Positions 1 through 4,496 of a DNA stretch of 7,689 nucleotides are shown in pieces. Both the position numbers and the translations under genes were made by a program. Source of the stretch: an uncultured Clostridia bacterium (lineage in GTDB: Bacteria; Bacillota; Clostridia; Oscillospirales; Oscillospiraceae); assembly GCA_946405655.1 (NCBI GenBank), contig CAMJHX010000059.1, forward strand, positions 1-7,689, written 5' to 3'. The stretch's first letter is position 1, and each line of letters opens with the position of its first letter. The notes beneath the pieces are model-generated. The model saw nothing but the letters and a program-made list of their open reading frames with translations, had not been told where the DNA came from and made no database searches.

Positions 1-20
1 TCCCGGTCTTTCCAGTCCAT
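1..20 (-). CDS. Possible start of a minus-strand gene running off the left edge
   Basis: Read on the minus strand, an ATG at 20-18 opens MDWKDR and the frame stays open to the window edge; an in-frame ATG at 26-24 would add two residues (MDMDWKDR). An AGGGG (complement of 29-33) lies 8 bases before the ATG at 20, which favours that start, and a TATAAT-containing promoter lies upstream. Only six or eight codons are visible, so no product can be named. The plus strand is also open in frame 1 as far as the TAA at 61-63, so the tail of a plus-strand gene is an alternative. Confidence 0.3.
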
Positions 21-56
21 ATCCATAGCCCCTACAAACTCCGATTTGTCGAGATC

Positions 57-85
57 ATTATAACAGGCAACGCACGATATTGGAA
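57..85 (-). promoter_or_regulatory. Possible promoter for the minus-strand gene at the left edge
   Basis: On the minus strand a perfect TATAAT (57-62) is preceded at 17 bases by TTCCAA (80-85), a weak -35 with three of six consensus bases. The predicted start of transcription near 50 would leave a leader of about 25-30 bases before the ATG at 20 or 26. It lies just past a terminator (91-128), as expected for an independent unit. The -10 is convincing and the -35 is not. Confidence 0.4.
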
Positions 86-90
86 GAAGA

Positions 91-128
91 AAAGGGGACT
101 CTGATCGTATCATAATCAGAGTCCCTTT
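91..128 (-). terminator. Intrinsic terminator after the broken tRNA-Pro copy
   Basis: An 11-bp perfect stem (95-105 with 115-125) encloses a 9-base loop. Read on the minus strand it is followed by CCCCTTTTCTTCTTCC, a T-rich tail. It sits directly after the CCA end of the duplicated tRNA-Pro fragment, the same layout as the terminator after the intact tRNA, although the two hairpins have different sequences. In the plus direction the tail is only TTT. Confidence 0.6.
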
Positions 129-129
129 A

Positions 130-160
130 TGGTCCGAGTGACAGGATTCGAACCTGCGGC
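130..160 (-). pseudogene. tRNA-Pro 3'-end fragment (duplicate)
   Basis: These 31 bases are identical to 274-304, which in the intact tRNA-Pro cover CCA, discriminator, 3' acceptor strand, the whole T arm and the edge of the variable loop. Identity ends at 160/161: instead of the anticodon arm there is a GC-rich hairpin. No D arm, anticodon or 5' acceptor strand can be found, so it cannot be a working tRNA. It may be the remnant of a tandem tRNA copy or one side of an integration scar, since tRNA 3' ends are common attachment sites; the intact tRNA is in the same orientation 144 bases away. Confidence 0.75.
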
Positions 161-221
161 TGTGCCGCGCAAGCGTCGGCACAGCCGAGCGGCGATTATA
201 AATGGGATGCCGCAGGTTCGA
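148..221. repeat. Small inverted-repeat element made of tRNA-Pro T-arm arms
   Basis: A perfect 13-base inverted repeat (148-160 and 209-221; TCGAACCTGCGGC and its complement) bounds 48 bases. Inside is a second palindrome (158-167 with 177-186, GGCTGTGCCG and its complement, loop CGCAAGCGT). The right arm extends to 206-221, a 16-base piece of the tRNA-Pro variable loop and T arm in inverted orientation relative to the real tRNA. The element therefore carries T-arm sequence on both strands. It may be a miniature palindromic element or a rearrangement through the self-complementary T arm; no protein is encoded. Confidence 0.6.
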
Positions 222-237
222 CCGATCCCTTCAAAAT

Positions 238-273
238 AAAAAATATGAGGCACCGATGGTACCTCATATTTTT
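238..273 (-). terminator. Intrinsic terminator of tRNA-Pro
   Basis: Directly after the encoded CCA, the minus strand forms a stem of 12-13 bp (238-250 with 262-274), extended by ACC/GGT (252-254 with 258-260) across one mismatch around a GAT loop. The minus-strand RNA ends in UUUUUUAUUUU. The stem reaches into the A of the CCA, so the mature 3' end must be released by nuclease processing. Confidence 0.8.
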
Positions 274-349
274 TGGTCCGAGTGACAGGATTCGAACCTG
301 CGGCATCCTGCTCCCAAAGCAGGCGCGCTACCAGCTGCGCTACACCCGG
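274..349 (-). tRNA. tRNA-Pro (anticodon UGG), CCA encoded
   Basis: The minus strand of 349-274 folds as a complete tRNA: a 7-bp acceptor stem CCGGGTG/CACTCGG with one G-U pair, a D arm GCGCAGCTGGTAGCGC, anticodon stem CCTGC/GCAGG around TTTGGGA, and a T arm GCAGG-TTCGAAT-CCTGT with the usual TTCGAAT loop. The anticodon TGG is the complement of 314-316 and reads CCA and, by wobble, other proline codons. Discriminator A is followed by a genome-encoded CCA (276-274). A promoter lies upstream at 401-429 and a strong terminator immediately downstream. A partial copy of its 3' end lies at 130-160. Confidence 0.96.
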
Positions 350-371
350 AAAAAGCCCGCAAGGGCTTTTT
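350..371 (-). terminator. Terminator-like hairpin in the tRNA-Pro leader
   Basis: A perfect 9-bp stem AAAAAGCCC/GGGCTTTTT (350-358 with 363-371) closes a GCAA loop. On the minus strand it ends in U5 touching base 1 of the tRNA. It has intrinsic-terminator form in both directions, yet on the minus strand it lies between the likely tRNA promoter and the tRNA. A 7-base segment at 382-388 (CTTGCGG) can pair with 357-363 (CCGCAAG) and would disrupt the hairpin. It could be a leader-processing structure, a barrier to read-through, or an attenuator. Confidence 0.5.
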
Positions 372-400
372 CATAAGCCTTCTTGCGGAACGCGCAAGTC

Positions 401-429
401 ATTCTACCACAACTTTTTGGAAACTTCAA
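401..429 (-). promoter_or_regulatory. Promoter of tRNA-Pro
   Basis: On the minus strand, TTGAAG (424-429) and TAGAAT (401-406) are separated by exactly 17 bases: four and five matches to the housekeeping sigma consensus. Transcription would start near 394, about 45 bases before the tRNA. It is divergent from the trmB promoter, with the two -35 elements 11 bases apart. Confidence 0.65.
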
Positions 430-440
430 TGCCTTTTCCA

Positions 441-469
441 TTGATGTTTTTGCCGAGCTATGATAAACT
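441..469 (+). promoter_or_regulatory. Promoter of trmB
   Basis: TTGATG (441-446) and TAAACT (464-469) are separated by 17 bases on the plus strand. Transcription would start near 476, giving a leader of about 46 bases before the trmB start at 522. It is back to back with the tRNA-Pro promoter. Confidence 0.5.
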
Positions 470-521
470 AAAGTGATTTACTTTGTCGAACAGATCGAAT
501 GGAAATGGAGAAACACGAAGC

Positions 522-1211
522 ATGAGAATGCGGAAGAAACCGAATCTGATCCCGCGCATGGAGCGCTGCGAGGCGGTGCAGATCAAGAATCCCGAGTCGC
601 TGCGCGGCAAATGGCTCGAGACCTTCCCGGGTCACACGGCGCTGCACGTGGAGATCGGCTGCGGCAAGGGCCGCTTCACGGCGGACACGGCGGAGCAGAA
701 CCCGGACGTGCTGCTCGCGGCGATCGAAAAGGTGCCGGACGCGATGGTCGTCGGCATGGAGCGCGTGACGGACCGGGGTCTCACGAACGTGCGCTTTCTG
801 GACTTTGACGCGAAGAACCTGCTCGAGATTTTCGCCCCCGGCGAGGTCTCGCGCATTTACATCAACTTCCCCGACCCGTGGAAAAAGGCGCGGCAGAAAA
901 AGCGCCGCCTCACGTGGGGCGCGTTCCTCGCGCTGTATGCCCAGCTTCTCCCGCTCGGCGGCGAGATCTGGTTTAAGTCCGACAACGACCCGCTCTTCGA
1001 GTGGTCGCTCGAGCAGTTTCAGGCGCAGGGCTGGGAGCTCCGGGAGCTCACGCGCGACCTGCACGCGAACGGCCCCGTCGGCGTCATGACGGACTACGAG
1101 GCCAAATTCCACGCCGAGGGCGTCACGATCAACCGCGTCGTCGCGGTGAAAACGGAGGACACGAAATGCGATTTCTCTCTTGGAACGTCAACGGACTCCG
1201 AGCCTGCGTAA
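522..1211 (+). CDS. trmB: tRNA (guanine-N7-)-methyltransferase TrmB
   Basis: A cytoplasmic SAM-dependent enzyme that makes m7G46 in the tRNA variable loop. In the 229-residue protein the SAM-binding loop EIGCGKGRF is at 44-52, the family signature NFPDPW at 115-120 is followed by a basic KKRRLT stretch, and the conserved C-terminal TDYEAKF is at 190-196. I chose the ATG at 522 because MRMRKKPNL is the usual start of clostridial TrmB and a GGAG (507-510) lies 11 bases ahead; the frame extends further upstream (TTG at 483) but that part is not family-like. The homologous region ends near residue 210; the last 15 residues (215-229) are read through the start of xth, a 46-base overlap, and look like a chance extension. 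A promoter is proposed at 441-469. Function is confident. Confidence 0.95.
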   Translation: MRMRKKPNLIPRMERCEAVQIKNPESLRGKWLETFPGHTALHVEIGCGKGRFTADTAEQNPDVLLAAIEKVPDAMVVGMERVTDRGLTNVRFLDFDAKNLLEIFAPGEVSRIYINFPDPWKKARQKKRRLTWGAFLALYAQLLPLGGEIWFKSDNDPLFEWSLEQFQAQGWELRELTRDLHANGPVGVMTDYEAKFHAEGVTINRVVAVKTEDTKCDFSLGTSTDSEPA

Positions 1212-1921
1212 AGAAGGGCTTCGAGGACGTTTTTCATACGCAGGACGCGGACTTCTTCTGCCTGCAGGAGACGAAGCTGCAGCCCGGCCAGATCGAGCTG
1301 GACCTCCCGGGCTATGAGCAGTTCTGGTGCTCGGCGGAGAAGAAGGGCTATTCCGGTACGGCGATCTTCGCCAAACACAAACCGCTCTCCGTGCAGTATA
1401 ACCTCGGCATCCCCGAGCACGATACGGAGGGCCGCGTCATCACGCTCGAATACCCGGACTTCTGGCTCGTCACGGTCTATACGCCGAACGCGCAGGACGG
1501 GCTCAAGCGCATCGAATACCGCATGGCGTGGGAGGACGCCTTCCGCGCGCACCTCAAGACGCTCGACGAGACGAAGCCCGTCATCGTCTGCGGCGATATG
1601 AACGTCGCGCACGAGGAGATCGACCTCAAGAACCCCAAGACGAACCGCGGCAACGCGGGCTTCTCGGACGAGGAGCGCGGCAAATTCTCGGAGCTTCTCG
1701 CCTCCGGCTTTACCGACACGTTCCGCCGTCTCTATCCCGATCTCACCGGCGCGTATTCCTGGTGGAGCTACCGCTTCAACGCCCGCGCCAACAACGCGGG
1801 ATGGCGCATCGACTATTTCCTCGTCTCCGACCGCATCGCGGACAAGATCGCCGACGCCTTCATCCTCAACCAGATCGAAGGCAGCGACCACTGCCCGGTC
1901 GGCATCGAGCTCTCCTTTTAA
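1166..1921 (+). CDS. xth: Exodeoxyribonuclease III / AP endonuclease (Xth/ExoA)
   Basis: A magnesium-dependent base-excision repair enzyme that cuts DNA 5' of abasic sites and trims 3' blocking ends. The 251 residues match the usual full length. Every core motif of the exonuclease/endonuclease/phosphatase fold is visible: WNVNGLR with metal-region N7, LQETK with E35, Y105 in VYTPNAQ, GDMNVAHEEIDLKNP with D144 and N146, WWSYR at 199-203, GWRIDYFLVS with D216, and GSDHCPV with D241 and H242. The open frame extends upstream to 1001, but homology starts at the ATG at 1166, preceded by GGAGG (1154-1158) at 7 bases. That ribosome site lies inside trmB and the two genes overlap by 46 bases, so they are probably co-transcribed and perhaps translationally linked. 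Confidence 0.96.
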   Translation: MRFLSWNVNGLRACVKKGFEDVFHTQDADFFCLQETKLQPGQIELDLPGYEQFWCSAEKKGYSGTAIFAKHKPLSVQYNLGIPEHDTEGRVITLEYPDFWLVTVYTPNAQDGLKRIEYRMAWEDAFRAHLKTLDETKPVIVCGDMNVAHEEIDLKNPKTNRGNAGFSDEERGKFSELLASGFTDTFRRLYPDLTGAYSWWSYRFNARANNAGWRIDYFLVSDRIADKIADAFILNQIEGSDHCPVGIELSF

Positions 1922-1923
1922 AA

Positions 1924-1975
1924 CCTTCCCCTCGGGGGGAAGGGGGACCGCGCTTGCGCGGTGGATGAGGGGGAG
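1924..1975. repeat. GC-rich double-hairpin intergenic repeat
   Basis: Two adjacent palindromes lie between xth and dus: CCTTCCCC/GGGGAAGG (1924-1931 with 1936-1943) and ACCGCGC-TT-GCGCGGT (1947-1962), followed by a purine-rich GGATGAGGGGGAG. This resembles the dispersed palindromic repeats of Oscillospiraceae genomes (from general knowledge, not searched). The CCCCTCGG core recurs at 4376-4391. There is no T-run, so it is not a classical terminator, though it may protect or attenuate the trmB-xth mRNA. I see no promoter for dus here. Confidence 0.55.
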
Positions 1976-2007
1976 ACCACATCCCAAGCTTAAAGAGAAG
2001 TACAAGT

Positions 2008-2994
2008 ATGAACATAGGAACCGTAACCATCCCCGGGCGTGTGACGCTCGCGCCGATGGCGGGCGTGACGGACGCGGCGTTCCGGCGGCTCTGCCGTCAG
2101 CAGGGGGCGGCGCTCACCTGCACCGAGATGGTCAGCGCCCGCGCGCTCGTCTACCGCGATAAGAAGACCGAGGCGCTGCTCTGGTGCCCGCCGGAGGATC
2201 GCCCCGTCGCGGCGCAGATCTTCGGCCACGAGCCGGAGATCATGGCGGAGGCTGCGCCCATGGCGCTCGCGCTCTCCGGGGCGGACATTCTGGATATCAA
2301 TATGGGCTGCCCGGTCGGCAAGGTCATCCGCAGCGGCGACGGCAGCGCGCTCATGCGCGACGTAGTGCTCGCCGGAAAAATCATCGAGGCGGTGGTCAGG
2401 GCGGTCGACGTCCCCGTCACGGTGAAATTCCGCAAGGGCTGGGACGGCGGCAGCGTCAACGCCGTGGAGTTTGCCCGCGTGTGCGAAGCCTCCGGCGCTT
2501 CCGCCATCGCCGTGCACGGCCGCACCCGCGCGCAGATGTACGCGGGCAAGGCGGACTGGGATATCATCCGCGACGTCAAGCGCGCCGTCACCATCCCCGT
2601 CTTCGCCAATGGCGACATTTTCTCCGGCGCGGACGCGGAGCACATTCTGCGCTATACCGGCTGCGACTTCGCCATGGTCGGCCGCGGCTGCTTCGGCGAT
2701 CCGTGGCTCTTCGCGAGAGCGAACGCCGCCGTGAATGGGGAACCCGAGCCCCCGCTCCCGAAGCTTGCTGACCGCATGGACGCCGCGCTCGAGCAGATCC
2801 GATTTTCTGCCGAACAGAAGGGCGAGCGGCTTGCCTGTCTCGAGGCGCGCAGCCAGTTCGCGTGGTATCTGCGCGGCGTGCCCCACGCCGGACCGTATAA
2901 ACAGGAGATTGTGCATGTCTCTTCGATGGAAGAGCTGGAGCACATTGTCCGCATGATCAAATTGAATCTCAAGGATTCGAGGGAACACACATGA
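2008..2994 (+). CDS. dus: tRNA-dihydrouridine synthase (Dus family, DusB-like)
   Basis: An FMN-dependent enzyme that reduces specific uridines of tRNA to dihydrouridine, using NADPH. The 328 residues form a TIM barrel followed by a helical domain, the normal size. Visible signatures are APMAGVTD (15-22, FMN site), NMGCP with catalytic Cys101, GSALM (112-116), K140 in VKFRKGWD, H170 in VHGRTRAQMY, and the phosphate-binding ANGDI (200-204) and GRG (225-227). The NMGCPVGKV pattern is DusB-like, but which uridine it modifies cannot be read from sequence. The start at 2008 has a modest purine-rich ribosome site (AAAGAGAAG, 1992-2000). No promoter is evident, so it may be read from trmB. Its stop overlaps the sigma factor start by 4 bases (ATGA), an unusual partnership. 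Confidence 0.94.
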   Translation: MNIGTVTIPGRVTLAPMAGVTDAAFRRLCRQQGAALTCTEMVSARALVYRDKKTEALLWCPPEDRPVAAQIFGHEPEIMAEAAPMALALSGADILDINMGCPVGKVIRSGDGSALMRDVVLAGKIIEAVVRAVDVPVTVKFRKGWDGGSVNAVEFARVCEASGASAIAVHGRTRAQMYAGKADWDIIRDVKRAVTIPVFANGDIFSGADAEHILRYTGCDFAMVGRGCFGDPWLFARANAAVNGEPEPPLPKLADRMDAALEQIRFSAEQKGERLACLEARSQFAWYLRGVPHAGPYKQEIVHVSSMEELEHIVRMIKLNLKDSREHT

Positions 2995-3611
2995 CGAGAG
3001 AAGAGGAATACGCACTGGTGCAGCGCATCCAGTCCGGCGACAGCGACGCCTTCGCCGTGATGATGGATCTGTACCAGAAGCAGGTCTACAATCTTGCCCT
3101 GCGCACGGTCGGCAATCCCGAGGACGCCGCCGACATGACGCAGGAGGCCTTCCTGCGCGCCTACCGTGCGATCGGCTCCTTCCGGGGCGACAGCAAGCTG
3201 TCCGTCTGGCTCTACCGCCTGACGCAGAACGTCTGCATCGATTTCCTGCGCAGCAAAGGGCGCAAGCCCACCGTCTCGCTCACGGTCGAGAACGAGGCCG
3301 ACGAGGTGCAGGAGCTCGATGTGGCGGACGACCGCTTCGACCCCGAGGAGCAGTATCAGCGCAAGGCCCTGCGCGACGCGGTGCGCCGCGGGCTCGATGC
3401 GCTCCCGGAGGAGTACCGCGCGATCCTGGTCCTGCGCGAGATCAACGGTCTCAGCTACGCCGAAATCGGCGAGCAGCTGCAGCTCGAGGAGGGCACGGTC
3501 AAATCCCGCCTGTTCCGCGCGCGGAAAAAACTCTGCGAATTTCTGCAGCGTGACGGGAACCTTCCGGACACATATGCGTCGAAAAATATAAACGGAGGTG
3601 TGAAGCAATGA
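2991..3611 (+). CDS. ECF-type RNA polymerase sigma factor (SigW/RpoE-like)
   Basis: An alternative sigma factor that would direct RNA polymerase to a small regulon, usually in response to envelope stress. The 206-residue protein has only regions 2 and 4, the ECF layout. Region 2 (about 20-90) contains DMTQEAF (48-54) and the -10-recognition stretch FRGDSKLSVWLYRLTQNVCID (64-84); an acidic linker (about 98-121) follows; region 4 (about 130-182) has LPEEYR and the helix-turn-helix LSYAEIGEQL...GTVKSRLFRARKKL. GAGGG (2979-2983) lies 7 bases before the ATG. It is coupled by ATGA to dus upstream and to the anti-sigma gene downstream. No ECF-type promoter was found just upstream, so autoregulation is not shown. 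It resembles SigW in architecture, but a specific name is not justified. Confidence 0.93.
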   Translation: MTREEEYALVQRIQSGDSDAFAVMMDLYQKQVYNLALRTVGNPEDAADMTQEAFLRAYRAIGSFRGDSKLSVWLYRLTQNVCIDFLRSKGRKPTVSLTVENEADEVQELDVADDRFDPEEQYQRKALRDAVRRGLDALPEEYRAILVLREINGLSYAEIGEQLQLEEGTVKSRLFRARKKLCEFLQRDGNLPDTYASKNINGGVKQ

Positions 3612-4303
3612 CGGACTGTCTCAATTTTGAGCAACAAATCAGCGCCATGATCGACGGCGAGCTGCCCGAGGCAGAGCGTCAGGCACTCGAAGCACACCTC
3701 AAAACATGCCCCGACTGCATGGAGGTTTACCGCATGTTCTCCGGCGTCTCCGCCGCGATGCATGATATCGCCTTCGAGCCGCCCGCAGATCTCAAGGACC
3801 GCGTGCTGCAGCAGATCGAGGACGAGAAGATCACCCCGATCGAGGACGGACGCAAGCGCTGGAACTGGAAGCGCTACGCAGCCATGGCGGCTGCCTTCGC
3901 CGTGGTCGTCGGCGTCGCGCTCTTCGCCGGCAAGGATAATATTCAGCACGGCACGCCCGCGGGCATCGTCTTCACGAATCCGCCGCAGGCCACCGCCGTC
4001 GTGCGCGCGATCCCCGAGCCGGAGGGCGCCGGAGACGCAATTATGGCCCCGCTCCCCGAGGACAAGAGCACCGAGGCTGTCGCCCTCCTGAACGAGGCTC
4101 CGGAGGCAGCCCAGACCGAAGCGCCCGGCGAGGCGACCAAGCCCGCCGCCGTCGCCGTCACGAAGGACGAGGAAGGGGAGGACGTCGTCACCACCCTCTG
4201 GATCGACGGCGAGGACGTCGTCTTCACGGCCGACGGAGAAAACTACCTCCGCGCCGAAAACGCAGCCGACGATCTCACAGCCCTTCTCGAACCCTGCGAA
4301 TAA
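3608..4303 (+). CDS. Membrane-anchored zinc-binding anti-sigma factor
   Basis: The presumed partner that holds the preceding sigma factor inactive at the membrane. The 231-residue protein begins with a ZAS domain: C4 plus H30-x3-C34-x2-C37, the same Cys/His spacing as B. subtilis RsiW. A juxtamembrane basic stretch (82-89, RKRWNWKR) precedes one membrane helix (about 90-107), placing the N-terminus inside. The outer part (about 109-231) is rich in Ala, Glu and Pro, with a short strand-forming end (about 193-215, TTLWIDGEDVVFTADG) and no domain I recognise. GGAGGTG (3594-3600) lies 7 bases before the ATG, and the start overlaps the sigma stop by 4 bases. Release probably involves regulated proteolysis, as for RsiW; that is inference. 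A terminator follows. Confidence 0.88.
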   Translation: MTDCLNFEQQISAMIDGELPEAERQALEAHLKTCPDCMEVYRMFSGVSAAMHDIAFEPPADLKDRVLQQIEDEKITPIEDGRKRWNWKRYAAMAAAFAVVVGVALFAGKDNIQHGTPAGIVFTNPPQATAVVRAIPEPEGAGDAIMAPLPEDKSTEAVALLNEAPEAAQTEAPGEATKPAAVAVTKDEEGEDVVTTLWIDGEDVVFTADGENYLRAENAADDLTALLEPCE

Positions 4304-4320
4304 ATGAAATAAAAAGAAGA

Positions 4321-4352
4321 CCGAGCAGCGAAACTAACGCTGCTCGGTTTTT
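4321..4352 (+). terminator. Strong intrinsic terminator, probably bidirectional
   Basis: A perfect 10-bp stem CCGAGCAGCG/CGCTGCTCGG (4321-4330 with 4338-4347) has a 7-base loop AAACTAA and TTTTT (4348-4352) on the plus strand, 17 bases after the anti-sigma stop. On the minus strand the same hairpin is followed by TCTTCTTTTTATTTC, so it can also stop coaBC transcription, which shows no T-tailed hairpin nearer its end. Confidence 0.88.
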
Positions 4353-4363
4353 GCCTTTTCTGT

Positions 4364-4467
4364 ATCCCAGACTATCCCCTCGGTGGAGAGGACAGCATTT
4401 TATGATGATGAACCGCACCCACCGCAGGGGCCGACGACCTCAGCGGCCCGGCAGAAAATGCTGGGAT
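4364..4467. repeat. Long inverted repeat with a short insertion in one arm
   Basis: The right arm AAAATGCTGGGAT (4455-4467) is the exact complement of ATCCC (4364-4368) joined to AGCATTTT (4394-4401); the left arm is split by 25 bases (4369-4393) containing CCCCTCGGTGGAGAGG, similar to the repeat at 1928-1943. Between the arms is a further palindrome GGGCCG/CGGCCC (4428-4433 with 4444-4449). The element fills most of the space between the shared terminator and coaBC. No gene and no T-run is present. Confidence 0.5.
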
Positions 4468-4496
4468 CCGCACAGCAGCAGATTCGCCTCCAATGT

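Noticed and set aside
273..476. Short plus-strand frame across the tRNA-Pro (MVRVTGFEPAASCSQ...)
   Set aside because: It is the antisense of the tRNA; this translation is a well-known spurious product of tRNA 3' ends.
483..521. Upstream TTG start for trmB
   Set aside because: The added 13 residues are not family-like, whereas the ATG at 522 gives the typical MRMRKKPNL start with a GGAG upstream.
1094..2005. Long minus-strand frame opposite xth, with similar ones opposite trmB (468-1112), dus (1990-3015) and the sigma factor (2652-3608)
   Set aside because: GC-rich codon usage of the real genes leaves the antisense frames open; they are Arg/Asp/Val-rich, lack motifs and conflict with confident genes.
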